64,000 nt of DNA from Paracoccus tegillarcae (GCF_002847305.1 NZ_CP025408.1:124001-188000), one strand, 5' to 3'; counted from the first letter of the stretch, positions 1 through 9,499 are shown. Translations and numbers: made by a program. The notes: generated by a model from the sequence alone, not told the origin.

Positions 1-2208
1 TTCGGTGCCGGTATCGCCCTGTTCGACAGCGGCGTGAAGGGTCCAGTAAGGATCGGCCAGATGCCGCCGCGCCAGACAGACCAGATCGGCGCGTCCGGCC
101 ATCAGCATGCCATTCACCTGATCGTAATCGGTGACATTGCCGACGGCCATGGTCGGAATGTGCTCTTCGTTGCGGATCCTGTCGCTGAAGGGGGTCTGGA
201 ACATGCGGCCATAGATCGGGCTGGATGCCGGATCGGTCTGACCCGAGGACACGTCGATGATATCGGCCCCGGCTGCATGAAAGGCCTGCGCGATCGCGAC
301 GGCCTCATCAGGCGTCACGCCACCATCGATCCAGTCATGCGCGGATATCCTGACCGACATCGGTTTGGCCTCGGGCCAGACCGCGCGCATCGCGGCGAAA
401 ACCTCCAGCGGATAGCGCAGGCGGTTTTCCAGAGGGCCACCATAGTCATCGCCGCGCCGGTTGGTCACGGGCGAGATGAAGCTGGCGATCAGATACCCAT
501 GGGCGGCATGCAGTTCGACCATGTCGGCGCCGGCGCGCTCGGCCATCTGCGAGGAGGCCGTGAACTGATCGCGCACCCTGTCCATATCCGCCCGCGTCAT
601 TTCCTGCGGCACCGGGTTGCCGGGCTGCCAGGCGATGGCCGAGGCCGACATGACGGGCCAGCCCTGATCCAGCGGCGCGTCCATGCCACCGCCGGCCCAG
701 GGCACGCAGGTCGAACCCTTGCGCCCCGAATGACCGATCTGGATGCACAGTTTTGCGCGCGTTTCGGCATGAATGAAATCAGCGATCCGCCGATACGCGG
801 CCTCGTGTTCGGGCGCGTAGAGGCCGGGACAACCCGGCGTGATCCGGCCCTCGGGCGAGACGCAGGTCATTTCGGTAAAGACCAGCCCCGCGCCGCCCAC
901 CGCGCGGCTGGTGTAATGCGTGAAATGCCAATCGGTCGGGCAGCCATCGACGGCCTTGTATTGCGCCATGGGCGACACGACGATGCGGTTTTCCAGCCGC
1001 ATGTCGCGCAGTTGAAACGGCGCGAACATCGGGCGGCGACCGACCTGACCACCGGCCTGACGCTGAAACCACGCCTCGGCCTCGGCCAGCCAGCCCGGGT
1101 CGCGCAGGCGCAGGTTTTCATGGCTGATGCGCTGGCTGCGGGTAAGCAGCGAATAGGCGAAACGCAGCGGCGGCATATCCAGGTAACGCTCGACCTCTTC
1201 GAACCATTCGAGGCTGTTGCGCGCGGCGGATTGCAGGCGCAGCACCTCGACCCGGCGTTCCTCTTGATAGCGTTCGAACGCCTGCTGCATCGAGGGTTCC
1301 GATTGCAGGTAATCGGCCAGTGCGATGGCGCTGTCAAAGGCCAGCCGGGTGCCCGAACCGATGGAAAAATGCCCGGTCGCCGCCGCGTCCCCCATCAGGA
1401 CGACATTCTCGTGATACCAGTTTTCGCAGATCACCCGCGGAAACTGCATCCAGACCGCCGCGCCGCGCAGATGGGCGGCGTTGGACATCAGTTTGTGGCC
1501 GTCCAGATGCCGCGCAAAGATCTTGCGGCAGGTCTCGACGATCTGCTCTTTCGACATAGCCTCGAAACCCCATTTATCCCAGGTCTCGGGCAGGGTTTCG
1601 ACGATGAAGGTCGCGGTGCTGTCGTCGAACTGGTAGACATGCGCCCAGACCCAGCCATGTTCGGTCTTTTCAAAGATGAAGGTAAAGGCGTCGTCGAATT
1701 TCTGGTGCGTGCCCAGCCAGACGAACTTGCATTTGCGCATGTCGATATCGGGCTGGAAGACACTTTCATATTCACCTCTGACCAGTGAATTGATCCCGTC
1801 CGAGGCAACCACAAGATCGTAGTCGCGGCGGTATTCCCCGGCGGATCTGAACACCGTCTCGAACTGCATATCCACGCCCAGTTCGCGGGCGCGGTCCTGC
1901 AGGATGGTCAGCATCTGCTTGCGCCCGATCCCGGCAAACCCATGGCCACCCGAAACCGTGCGCGCGCCATCATGGACAACCGCGATGTCGTCCCAATAGG
2001 CAAAATGGCTGCGAATCGCATCGGTGGATTTCGGATCGTTCTTCTGCATCCGTTCCAGCGCATCATCCGACAGCACGACGCCCCAGCCAAAGGTATCGTT
2101 GGGCTTGTTGCGCTCGATCACCGTGACCTGATGCGCGGGATCACGCAGCTTCATCGAAATGGCGAAATAGAGGCCGGCAGGGCCGCCGCCCAGGCACAGA
2201 ATTTTCAT
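1..2208 (-). CDS. Fused FAD monooxygenase / old-yellow-enzyme reductase, 2-aminobenzoyl-CoA or salicylyl-CoA type (C-terminus outside window)
   Basis: The reading frame is open from the ATG at 2208 to the window edge, 736 codons without a stop. The N-terminus has a Rossmann FAD motif (LGGGPAGL, residues 6-13) and a following IERN segment, as in aromatic-ring hydroxylases. The C-terminal half is an NADH:flavin oxidoreductase domain with the family motif VRISAHDW near residues 619-626. This two-domain fusion is known for 2-aminobenzoyl-CoA monooxygenase/reductase and salicylyl-CoA 5-hydroxylase/oxidoreductase, which dearomatise a CoA-activated ring. Family members are roughly 760-780 residues, so only the last few dozen codons should be missing. 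The gene lies downstream of a thiolase and a FadB-like enzyme on the same strand, fitting beta-oxidation of the ring product. A near-perfect palindrome sits 55-76 bp before the start. The exact aryl-CoA substrate cannot be told from sequence alone. Confidence 0.85.
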   Translation of the reverse strand, partial: MKILCLGGGPAGLYFAISMKLRDPAHQVTVIERNKPNDTFGWGVVLSDDALERMQKNDPKSTDAIRSHFAYWDDIAVVHDGARTVSGGHGFAGIGRKQMLTILQDRARELGVDMQFETVFRSAGEYRRDYDLVVASDGINSLVRGEYESVFQPDIDMRKCKFVWLGTHQKFDDAFTFIFEKTEHGWVWAHVYQFDDSTATFIVETLPETWDKWGFEAMSKEQIVETCRKIFARHLDGHKLMSNAAHLRGAAVWMQFPRVICENWYHENVVLMGDAAATGHFSIGSGTRLAFDSAIALADYLQSEPSMQQAFERYQEERRVEVLRLQSAARNSLEWFEEVERYLDMPPLRFAYSLLTRSQRISHENLRLRDPGWLAEAEAWFQRQAGGQVGRRPMFAPFQLRDMRLENRIVVSPMAQYKAVDGCPTDWHFTHYTSRAVGGAGLVFTEMTCVSPEGRITPGCPGLYAPEHEAAYRRIADFIHAETRAKLCIQIGHSGRKGSTCVPWAGGGMDAPLDQGWPVMSASAIAWQPGNPVPQEMTRADMDRVRDQFTASSQMAERAGADMVELHAAHGYLIASFISPVTNRRGDDYGGPLENRLRYPLEVFAAMRAVWPEAKPMSVRISAHDWIDGGVTPDEAVAIAQAFHAAGADIIDVSSGQTDPASSPIYGRMFQTPFSDRIRNEEHIPTMAVGNVTDYDQVNGMLMAGRADLVCLARRHLADPYWTLHAAVEQGDTGTE

Positions 2209-2262
2209 CTCGGTCCGCCCTCCAGGACTTTGCATCAGATGCGACGCTGCCACAGATCTGAT

Positions 2263-2284
2263 TTTATTTCAAACTTGAAATAAA
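2263..2284. promoter_or_regulatory. Palindromic operator upstream of the monooxygenase gene
   Basis: Two perfect 10-bp arms, TTTATTTCAA (2263-2272) and TTGAAATAAA (2275-2284), flank a 2-bp centre. The site lies in the 80-bp gap between the thiolase stop and the monooxygenase start and is AT-rich in a GC-rich neighbourhood. A related site with the same core AAACTTGAAA occurs at 5630-5651, before the first gene of the cluster. This is typical of a dimeric repressor such as a MarR- or TetR-family protein that senses an aryl-CoA, but the regulator itself is not in the window. Confidence 0.7.
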
Positions 2285-2288
2285 TGCC

Positions 2289-3491
2289 TCATGCTCGTTC
2301 CAGCAGCACTGCCGCGCCCTGCCCCACGCCGACGCACATGGTGGCCAACCCGTATCGACCGGCCCCGCGCGACAGATCCAGCGCGACCGATCCGGCGATA
2401 CGCGCGCCCGACATGCCAAGCGGATGGCCAAGCGCGATGGCCCCGCCATTGGGGTTCACGCGGGCGTCGTCATCGGCCAGACCAAGGCCGCGCGTGACGG
2501 CCAGGGCCTGCGCGGCAAAGGCCTCGTTCAGCTCGATCAGGTCCAGATCGGCCAGTAGAACGCCGGCCCGATCCAGCAGTTTCCGCACGGCGGGCACCGG
2601 GCCATAGCCCATGATGCGCGGCGCGACGCCCGCCGCGGCGCCGCCTGCGATGCGCGCCAAAGGCGTCAAGCCATGGCGGCGCGCGGCCTCTGCCGAGGCA
2701 ATGATCAAGGCCGCAGCACCATCATTCACGCCGCTGGAATTGCCCGCAGTGATCGACCCGTCGGGCCGGGTGATCGGCCGCAGCCGTGCCAGATCATCGG
2801 CGCTTACCGCGCGGGGATGTTCGTCTTGCGTAACCGTATCCGTCTTGCCGCGACCAAGCGGCACGGTGACGGGCATGATCTCTGCCGCCAGACGGCCGTT
2901 GTCCTGCGCCGCTGCCGCGCGGCTCTGCGAGCGCAGGGCAAAGGCATCCTGATCGGCGCGGCTGATGGCTTGCTCATCGGCAAGGTTCTGCGCGGTCTCG
3001 GGCATGGAATCGGTGCCATATGCCGCCTGCATCTCTGGATTGACGAAACGCCAGCCGATGGTCGTGTCATGAATCTCGGGGCCGCGCGACCAGGGCGCCG
3101 CGCCCTTGGGCATGACGAAGGGTGCGCGTGTCATGCTTTCGACCCCGCCCGCGATCGCCAGATCCATATCGCCTGACTGAATGGCACGGGCGGCGGCGAT
3201 CACGGCCTCCAGCCCGGACCCGCACAACCGATTGACGGTCACCCCGGGCACGGTTTCCGGCAGCCCCGCCAGCAGCAGCGCCATGCGCGCCACGTTGCGG
3301 TTGTCCTCGCCCGCCTGATTGGCGCAGCCCAGCCAGACCTCGTCTATCGCGGCCGGGTCCAGCCCCGGATTGCGGGCAATCAACTCGGCCAAGGGCAGTG
3401 CGGCCAGATCATCGGCGCGCAGATTGGCAAGCGCCCCGCCATATCGGCCAATCGGCGTGCGGATATAATCGCAGATATAGGCGTCGGTCAT
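2289..3491 (-). CDS. Acetyl-CoA acyltransferase (thiolase, 3-oxoadipyl-CoA thiolase-like)
   Basis: The product is a 400-residue thiolase that cleaves a 3-oxoacyl-CoA with CoA to release acetyl-CoA. The nucleophile Cys90 lies in [12 protein letters not shown], His356 in GHPLGMSG and the second active-site cysteine, Cys386, in TMCVGVGQG. Length and motifs match the PcaF/PaaJ-like degradative thiolases. The ATG at 3491 overlaps the stop of the upstream FadB-like gene in an ATGA arrangement, so the two are translationally coupled. With the downstream aryl-CoA monooxygenase it probably finishes breakdown of the ring-derived acyl-CoA. A generic fatty-acid thiolase role is not excluded. Confidence 0.88.
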   Translation of the reverse strand: MTDAYICDYIRTPIGRYGGALANLRADDLAALPLAELIARNPGLDPAAIDEVWLGCANQAGEDNRNVARMALLLAGLPETVPGVTVNRLCGSGLEAVIAAARAIQSGDMDLAIAGGVESMTRAPFVMPKGAAPWSRGPEIHDTTIGWRFVNPEMQAAYGTDSMPETAQNLADEQAISRADQDAFALRSQSRAAAAQDNGRLAAEIMPVTVPLGRGKTDTVTQDEHPRAVSADDLARLRPITRPDGSITAGNSSGVNDGAAALIIASAEAARRHGLTPLARIAGGAAAGVAPRIMGYGPVPAVRKLLDRAGVLLADLDLIELNEAFAAQALAVTRGLGLADDDARVNPNGGAIALGHPLGMSGARIAGSVALDLSRGAGRYGLATMCVGVGQGAAVLLERA

Positions 3492-5572
3492 GCATCCCCC
3501 ATTAGCGTCTTTAGCCCGTCCCCATCTGCCACCAGCCGGCGCAGCACACCAGGAACAGTCCAGGTTACCGGGTCAGCCTCGCTATAGGTTTCAATGCGTT
3601 TCAGCAGCGCCGACTGTCCCTGCCGCTCGGCATAATGCATCGGGCCGCCACGCCAGCGCGGAAATCCGTAGCCGTGGATCAGCACAAGGTCGATATCGGC
3701 AGCGCTGTCGGCAATGCCCTCATCCAGAATACGCAGCCCTTCGTCGAACATTGCCGTGGTGGCACGGTCCACGATCTCGGCATCCGTGAATGCCCGCCGG
3801 GTGATGCCCGCGCGCTCGCTTTCCTGCGTCACGATGCCCTCGATCAGCGCCGATGGCAGGGGCTTTCCCTCATCGTAATCATACCAGCCCGCGCCGGTCT
3901 TGCGCCCCAGCCGCCCGGTTTCCTCGACAATCCGATCCGCAATCGGGATATAGCGGATATCCGGGCGCGCGGCCCAGTTCAGCCGCTGGCGATTGGCATG
4001 GGCGATATCCAGCCCGGAGAGGTCCTGCACCTCATATGGCCCCATCGCCATGCCAAATTCGCGCATGGCGGCGTCGATCTGCGCAGGCATTGCCCCCTCG
4101 ATCAGCATCACGTCGCAGATCTGGCGATAGCGGGTGAGAATGCGGTTGCCGATAAACCCGTCGCAGACCCCGGCGGGTACGGCGATCTTGCCCATCCGCC
4201 GGGTCAGGCGCAGCACCGTGGCCAGCGTTTCCGGCGCGGTATCCTGCGCGCGGATCACCTCGACCAGTTTCATCAGATGGGCGGGGCTGAAGAAATGCAG
4301 CCCCAGAAAGCGCGCCGGATCGCGCAGCCCGTCGGCGATGCTGTTCGGGTCCAGATAGGAGGTGTTGGTTGCCAGAATCGTGGTCCGGGGCAGCGCCGCG
4401 TCCAGCGCGGCAAAGACCTCGCGCTTGACGCCCAGATCCTCGAACACCGCCTCGATGGCGATCTGGGCTGCAGGAAGGCTGTCATAGCCCGCCTGAAACG
4501 AATGGTTCCGCGCCAATGCCTGTTCCGCCGCCTCGGGCGCGATCTTGCCGCGCTGCACCGCCTGATCATAAAGGCCCGCCACGGTGTCGCGGGCGCGGGC
4601 GGCACCGGCGTCGTCGGTCTCGACCAGGGTCACGCGAACGCTTTGCTGCGCAAGCGCATAGGCGATGGCTGAACCCATCGTGCCACCGCCGACAACCACC
4701 GCCTCGGTGATCTCATCCCCGCCCTTGCGCCCGCGCGCCATTGCCGAGCGTTCGGCGAAAAAGACATGACGCAGTGCGGCTGCCTGATCCGAGGTCTTGA
4801 GGTCGAGAAAGGTCTGCCGCTCCAGCGCCAGCCCCTGATCCAGCGGCAGTTGCGTGGCAGCCTCGATCAGTTCGATTGCCTTTAAGGGCGCGATCTGGCC
4901 CTTGGCGCGTTTCGCGGCACCCTTCTGCGCGGCACTGGTGGCAGCGCAGTCCAGAACCGGCGCGGGCAAGGCGCCGGTCGCAGGACGGTCCGGCAAGACC
5001 AGCGCGTTTGCTGCAGCTACGGGATCGTCGTCCAGCGCGTCAATCAGACCGATCTGCAATGCCTTCTCCGCCGCAATGATCCGGCCTTCGGAAATCATCG
5101 CAACCGCCTCGCCAAAGCCGATCAGACGGGGCAGACGCTGCGTGCCGCCGGCCCCCGGTATGACGCCCAGTGTCACCTCGGGCAGCCCCAGCCGTGCCGT
5201 GGGCGCAGCCACGCGCGCAGCACAACCAAGCGTCAGTTCCAGACCGCCGCCAAGGGCAACGCCATTGATCGCGGCGACCACGGGAACATCGCTGGCCTCG
5301 ATCCTGTCAATGATATCGGGCAGATGCGGAGGCTGCGGTGGCGCATCGAATTCACGCGCATCCGCGCCCGCGACAAAGGCCGTTCCTGCCCCGGTCAGCA
5401 CGATCCGGCTGACCTGCGCCTCATCAGCCGCGTCCAGCGCGGCCATCAGCCCGGCGCGCACAGCCTGAGAGGTGACATTGACCGGAGGGTTGTCGATGGT
5501 GATCAGCGCCACCCCGTCATCCAGCGCAAACCGGACAAGATCGCTTGTGCCTGCCCCCAAGGCTACCTCCAT
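3488..5572 (-). CDS. Enoyl-CoA hydratase / 3-hydroxyacyl-CoA dehydrogenase fusion (FadB/FadJ-like)
   Basis: This multifunctional beta-oxidation enzyme hydrates an enoyl-CoA and oxidises the resulting 3-hydroxyacyl-CoA with NAD. The N-terminal crotonase domain shows the oxyanion-hole segment AGADAREF and the two glutamate motifs GGGLELTLG and GLPEVTLGVIPGAGG. The dehydrogenase part shows the Rossmann motif GGGTMGSAIAYAL, the catalytic-His segment HFFSPAHLMKLVEV and the C-terminal GFPRWRGGPM. From the ATG at 5572 it is 694 residues, the usual family size, with GAGG about 8 nt upstream. An alternative GTG start at 5617 adds 15 residues and has a GAGG only 4 nt away. It leads the operon with the thiolase and is preceded by the second operator copy. 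Confidence 0.88.
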   Translation of the reverse strand: MEVALGAGTSDLVRFALDDGVALITIDNPPVNVTSQAVRAGLMAALDAADEAQVSRIVLTGAGTAFVAGADAREFDAPPQPPHLPDIIDRIEASDVPVVAAINGVALGGGLELTLGCAARVAAPTARLGLPEVTLGVIPGAGGTQRLPRLIGFGEAVAMISEGRIIAAEKALQIGLIDALDDDPVAAANALVLPDRPATGALPAPVLDCAATSAAQKGAAKRAKGQIAPLKAIELIEAATQLPLDQGLALERQTFLDLKTSDQAAALRHVFFAERSAMARGRKGGDEITEAVVVGGGTMGSAIAYALAQQSVRVTLVETDDAGAARARDTVAGLYDQAVQRGKIAPEAAEQALARNHSFQAGYDSLPAAQIAIEAVFEDLGVKREVFAALDAALPRTTILATNTSYLDPNSIADGLRDPARFLGLHFFSPAHLMKLVEVIRAQDTAPETLATVLRLTRRMGKIAVPAGVCDGFIGNRILTRYRQICDVMLIEGAMPAQIDAAMREFGMAMGPYEVQDLSGLDIAHANRQRLNWAARPDIRYIPIADRIVEETGRLGRKTGAGWYDYDEGKPLPSALIEGIVTQESERAGITRRAFTDAEIVDRATTAMFDEGLRILDEGIADSAADIDLVLIHGYGFPRWRGGPMHYAERQGQSALLKRIETYSEADPVTWTVPGVLRRLVADGDGLKTLMGDA

Positions 5573-5629
5573 GCCGCCGGCCTCGTTTATTGAGGGCAAG
5601 GGTTTCACAGATGGCACATTGCCTCAAGA

Positions 5630-5651
5630 TAAATTTTAAACTTGAAACTTA
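5630..5651. promoter_or_regulatory. Second copy of the palindromic operator, upstream of the FadB-like gene
   Basis: The 10-bp core AAACTTGAAA (5638-5647) is identical to the core of the 2263-2284 palindrome, and the flanks match at several further positions, though the outer arms are less symmetric. It lies just upstream of the operon's first gene in an otherwise featureless divergent gap (5618-5892), where repressor binding would block transcription. The remaining gap up to the DapA-like gene holds nothing else I can identify. Confidence 0.55.
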
Positions 5652-5892
5652 TTGGCCCACTCTGTGCGCGGGCACTGAAATGATGGCGGATGGCGCCGCA
5701 ATCAAAACTCGTTCGTGAATTTGTAAAGGTCGATTATGGATCCGCAGAATACCGCCCTGGATCACCCTCATTGTATAAAATCGGGCCGACGTCCTTAGAG
5801 CCCAGACCTGTATATTGACAAGTTATCAACTTGCCGCCACTGTCCCGCCACGTAATGATCGCACCAACCTGACCTGAGGGAGCCCGTCGCCG

Positions 5893-6780
5893 ATGACACG
5901 TAACGCCCATGTGGCCCTTGTGACCTGCTTCAACGACGACGAGACCGTCAATTATCAGGCCACCCGCGCACAAGCCCGTCGCCAGGTCGCCGCCGGCAAT
6001 GACCTGATGGTCTGCGGCACCAACGGCGATTTCACCGCGCTGAACCATGGCGAAAAGATCCGCCTGATCGAAGAGGTGATGGACGAGGTTGCAGGCCGGG
6101 TGAAGGTCATCGCCAATATCGGCTGCCCCGCCACGTTCGAGACCCTGCAACTGGCCCGCGCCATCGACGGGCTGGGCCTGCATGGCACGGCGGTGATCAC
6201 GCCCTATTTCATCGCCTGTACGCAGGACGGGCTGATCCGGCATTTCAGCACCATCGCCGATGCGGTCACAACGCCCGTCTACCTGTATGATATCCCCGCG
6301 CGCACCCAGAACCATATAGAGCCCGCGACCGCCAGGGTTCTGGCGCGGCATCCGAACATCGCGGGGATCAAGGATTCCGGCGGGTCTACCGAGACGGTCG
6401 AGGAATATCTGGCCGTGGCGCGCGAAGTGGACGGGTTCGAGGTCTACTGCGCCCCCGATCATCTGGTCCTCTGGGGGCTGGAACAGGGCTGCGCCGGCGT
6501 CGTCTCGGGGTTGGGCAATGTCGCGCCGCATCTGCTGGCGCAGATCGTTTCGGCCTTCAACACCGGCGATCTGGAAACGGCCAGGGACGCCCAAGAGAAA
6601 TTCGCGGTACTGCGGGTCGATCTTTACAAATTGGGATACCCGCCCGCTTTGGTCAAACGAGCGCTATACATGAACGATCCTTCGGTCGGCCTGTCTCGTC
6701 AGCCGGCGCTGCTGCCTGATGCAGAGCAGGACAAGGCGATCCTCGCCATCCTCGAGGCACGGGGCCTGCGCGAGGGCTGA
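5893..6780 (+). CDS. Dihydrodipicolinate synthase/N-acetylneuraminate lyase family protein
   Basis: This is a 295-residue Schiff-base-forming class I aldolase/lyase of the DapA family. The catalytic tyrosine is Tyr132 in VYLYDIP and the Schiff-base lysine is Lys160 in AGIKDSGG. The GTNGDFTAL segment matches the family's GTTGE phosphate/carboxylate loop. A GAGGGAG ribosome-binding site lies about 13 nt before the ATG. Because it is not next to lysine genes and is followed by an ornithine-cyclodeaminase-family gene, it is more likely a catabolic relative (for example of the 1-pyrroline-4-hydroxy-2-carboxylate deaminase type) than biosynthetic DapA. That role is inference. Confidence 0.8.
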   Translation: MTRNAHVALVTCFNDDETVNYQATRAQARRQVAAGNDLMVCGTNGDFTALNHGEKIRLIEEVMDEVAGRVKVIANIGCPATFETLQLARAIDGLGLHGTAVITPYFIACTQDGLIRHFSTIADAVTTPVYLYDIPARTQNHIEPATARVLARHPNIAGIKDSGGSTETVEEYLAVAREVDGFEVYCAPDHLVLWGLEQGCAGVVSGLGNVAPHLLAQIVSAFNTGDLETARDAQEKFAVLRVDLYKLGYPPALVKRALYMNDPSVGLSRQPALLPDAEQDKAILAILEARGLREG

Positions 6781-6922
6781 AGCGGCCCCGGACGGCAAGG
6801 CGATTTGCTGCGTCGCGCGCTGCACTTTGCAGGGCGGCCGGTGCAATTTCGATCATCCTGACCCTTTCGGCCATGCATCTATCTGTGCATTCTCTGCGCT
6901 TGCCCTTGAAATGGTGGACTTG

Positions 6923-7987
6923 ATGCAAGCGACTGAACCCTCTGATCTGGCCATGGTGCCCTTTGTCAGCGTCGACAACATGATGCGGCTGGTCAATCGG
7001 ATCGGGCTGCCGGAGATGCTGGTGGGCCTGGCGGGCTATATCGAGGATGACTTTCGCCGCTGGCAGTTGTTTGACAAGACGCCCCGCGTCGCTGCCCATT
7101 CCAAGGATGGCGTGATCGAGCTGATGCCGACCTCGGATGGCGAAAGCTATGGTTTCAAATATGTGAATGGCCACCCCAAGAACACGCGCGAAGGGCGACA
7201 GACCGTCACCGCCTTCGGGCTGCTGGCGGATGTGTCCAATGGCTATCCGCTGCTCTTGACCGAAATGACCCTGCTGACGGCGCTGCGGACGGCGGCGACC
7301 TCGGCGCTGGTGGCGAAATATCTGGCGCCCGAGGGGGCAGATACCATGGCCATGATCGGCAATGGCGCGCAGTCCGAGTTCCAGGCGCTGGCGATGCAGG
7401 CGATCTGCGGTGTGACCCGGCTGCGGCTTTACGATATCGATCCAAAGGCCACCGAAAAGGCCATGCGCAACCTGTCCGATCAGGGGTTCGACCTGACCGC
7501 CTGCACCAGCGCCGAACAGGCGATCGAGGGTGCGCAGATCATCACCACCTGCACTGCGGACAAGCAATATGCCACGATCCTGACCGACAACATGGTCGGC
7601 GCAGGCGTTCATATCAACGCCATCGGCGGCGACTGTCCGGGCAAGACCGAACTGCACCCCGATATCCTGCGCCGGGCGGATGTTTTCGTGGAATATCCAC
7701 CCCAGACCCGCATCGAGGGCGAGATCCAGCAGATGCCCGAGGATTTCCCGGTCACCGAGTTCTGGCAGGTCGTCACAGGCGTCGCCAAGGGCCGCCGCGA
7801 GCCCCGCCAGATCACCCTGTTTGACGGCGTCGGCTTTGCGACCGAGGATTTCTCGGCGCTGCGCTATATCCGCGATCAACTGCAGGGCACCGGGCTCTTT
7901 CAGCCGCTGGACATGCTGGCCGATCCCGATGATCCGCGCGATCTCTTTGGGATGCTGCGCCGCTCGCAGGTTGATGCCGTCGCCTAG
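6923..7987 (+). CDS. Ornithine cyclodeaminase family protein
   Basis: The product of about 354 residues matches the ornithine cyclodeaminase/mu-crystallin family, NAD-dependent enzymes that convert L-ornithine to L-proline plus ammonia or reduce cyclic imino acids. Visible features are the substrate-side segments IELMPTSDGE and FKYVNGHPKNT, the Rossmann motif MIGNGAQSEFQ and the segment INAIGGDCPGKTEL. Start choice is uncertain: ATG at 6923 or in-frame ATG at 6911, neither with a strong Shine-Dalgarno. It follows the DapA-like gene on the same strand after about 140 bp and may share its pathway (proline/hydroxyproline metabolism, inferred). Its TAG stop overlaps the stop of convergent cobF within one CTAG. 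Confidence 0.85.
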   Translation: MQATEPSDLAMVPFVSVDNMMRLVNRIGLPEMLVGLAGYIEDDFRRWQLFDKTPRVAAHSKDGVIELMPTSDGESYGFKYVNGHPKNTREGRQTVTAFGLLADVSNGYPLLLTEMTLLTALRTAATSALVAKYLAPEGADTMAMIGNGAQSEFQALAMQAICGVTRLRLYDIDPKATEKAMRNLSDQGFDLTACTSAEQAIEGAQIITTCTADKQYATILTDNMVGAGVHINAIGGDCPGKTELHPDILRRADVFVEYPPQTRIEGEIQQMPEDFPVTEFWQVVTGVAKGRREPRQITLFDGVGFATEDFSALRYIRDQLQGTGLFQPLDMLADPDDPRDLFGMLRRSQVDAVA

Positions 7988-8742
7988 ACGGTCTGATCCG
8001 CGCGACGCAGCAGATAGATATCCATGATCCAGCCATGGGCTGCGCGTGCCGCTGCCCGCGCGTCCACGATGCGCGGACCTGCCAGTGATAGCGGGCCGTG
8101 GTCCAGCAGTTCCTGCGCCATCCCGACATAGCCGCCCCACCAGATCTGCAGCCCATCAGGCGGCAGATGGCGGAACGAACAGTCGCCGTCCAGCATCACC
8201 ACGACCGTATCCGCGCCCTCGGGCCAGCCATGGTCGCGCAACCGGCGACCCGTGGTGATCTGGATCGGCGCGCCGACGCGGTTCAACGGAATGGCATGGG
8301 CCGCGCAGAGCGCCTGAATGGCGGTGATGCCCGGAATGACCCGCCGTATGACCGGCAATTCAAGCCGGTCGGCAATGCGCAGGGTGCTGTCGTAAAGCGA
8401 CGGGTCGCCCCAGACCAACAGCGCCACACGCCCCGAAAGACCCGGCAGGTGTTCGCGGATCGCGGCCTGCCAGCTTGCAGCGATGGCATCATGCCATAGG
8501 TTGACGCCGCGCCGGTAATCGGGATCGGCGGCGTCGCGCTGCGGCATCTGGAATTCGACGATCCGCCGGCCATCATCCAGATGCCGCGCGCAGATATCGC
8601 GGCGCAGCCCGGCCAGATCGTCCTTGTCCGCGCCCTTCAGCGGGATCAGGGCCAGATCGGCCGCGCGCATCGCCGCGATGGCCTGCAAGGTCAGGTGATC
8701 GGGATGGCCGGTGCCGATCCCGATCAGGTCAAGTTCGATCAT
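7984..8742 (-). CDS. cobF: Precorrin-6A synthase (deacetylating) CobF
   Basis: CobF is an S-adenosylmethionine-dependent methyltransferase of the aerobic cobalamin pathway that methylates C1 of precorrin-5 with loss of the C20-derived acetate to give precorrin-6A. The tetrapyrrole-methylase fold is visible as the N-terminal LIGIGTGHPDHLTLQA, the central LLVWGDPSLYDSTLR and VIPGITAIQALCA. At 252 residues the length is normal. It is the last gene of the cobL-cobE-cobM-cobB-cbiM-like-cobF run, 6 bp after the CbiM-like gene. Presence of cobF rather than cbiD supports the oxygen-dependent route. Confidence 0.93.
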   Translation of the reverse strand: MIELDLIGIGTGHPDHLTLQAIAAMRAADLALIPLKGADKDDLAGLRRDICARHLDDGRRIVEFQMPQRDAADPDYRRGVNLWHDAIAASWQAAIREHLPGLSGRVALLVWGDPSLYDSTLRIADRLELPVIRRVIPGITAIQALCAAHAIPLNRVGAPIQITTGRRLRDHGWPEGADTVVVMLDGDCSFRHLPPDGLQIWWGGYVGMAQELLDHGPLSLAGPRIVDARAAARAAHGWIMDIYLLRRADQTV

Positions 8743-8748
8743 CCCCGA

Positions 8749-9414
8749 TCAGACGAACAGCCGTGGCGTGACCACACCGCTGCCGCGCAGGCCGCGCAGC
8801 GATTTGGCCGCGGCCAGAACCGCCAGATCAATCAGCGGCTCGATCAGCACGACCATCATATAGGCCAACCCGAAGGTCACGACGCCCTGTGCGCCGGCCA
8901 GTCCCTGACCGTAGATCGCCCAGAACGCCACCCAGGCCACGACGCCACCCTGAAACGCGGTCGACAGCGCCAGCGCCTGACCATAGCGCAGATCGACATA
9001 GGCCGTGCCCGGCGCAATGATCCGACGCGCCAGTGCCGCGACGGCGAACAGCGGCACCAACAGCGTGGTGACGTTCATCCCGTATTGCGGCAGATCGAAG
9101 GGCGCAAAGAACAGCCCCTGCATCAGCAGGCCAAGCGCCAGACCAATCGCCGCCGGTGCCGCGCCGAAAATCAGGAACAGGGTCGAGCCAAGGATGAAAT
9201 GCACCTCGGAAACGCCGACCGGGAAATGTGGCAGGATCTGGAAGAAGGCAAAGACCAGCGCCGTGGTCAGCAGGCTGCGGATCAGCAACGAGGCGCCGCC
9301 GCTTTCGCGCAGGCTGTCCCATGACAGCTTCAGCGTCCACAGGCCCGCGCCTGCCGCTGTGACATAGCTTAGCGCGAGCTTTGCGCCGGTGACGATTTCG
9401 GGTTCGATATGCAT
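8749..9414 (-). CDS. CbiM-like cobalt transport membrane protein
   Basis: This 221-residue, very hydrophobic protein has six or seven predicted membrane spans. It begins Met-His-Ile, like CbiM, whose N-terminal His2 takes part in metal binding. A second conserved-looking segment, FPVGVSEVHFILGS, resembles the CbiM loop that closes over the metal. CbiM is the substrate-binding S-component of ECF-type cobalt transporters. The start has a good ribosome-binding site (GGAG, 5-6 nt away). No CbiN, CbiQ or CbiO gene is adjacent, so it either works alone or with components encoded elsewhere. Its place between cobB and cobF ties it to cobalt supply for corrin synthesis. Confidence 0.75.
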   Translation of the reverse strand: MHIEPEIVTGAKLALSYVTAAGAGLWTLKLSWDSLRESGGASLLIRSLLTTALVFAFFQILPHFPVGVSEVHFILGSTLFLIFGAAPAAIGLALGLLMQGLFFAPFDLPQYGMNVTTLLVPLFAVAALARRIIAPGTAYVDLRYGQALALSTAFQGGVVAWVAFWAIYGQGLAGAQGVVTFGLAYMMVVLIEPLIDLAVLAAAKSLRGLRGSGVVTPRLFV

Positions 9415-9499
9415 CTTGCTCTCCGTGTTTGCCGCGATATCTGGCGGCGGTTGATGATTGACCGGCTGGTCGGATGGTTGGGTAGCGGCGCGGCCATGG

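Noticed and set aside
34..1788. 584-codon open frame on the plus strand
   Set aside because: It is a shadow of the monooxygenase/reductase gene, whose minus-strand frame has clear FAD and OYE motifs.
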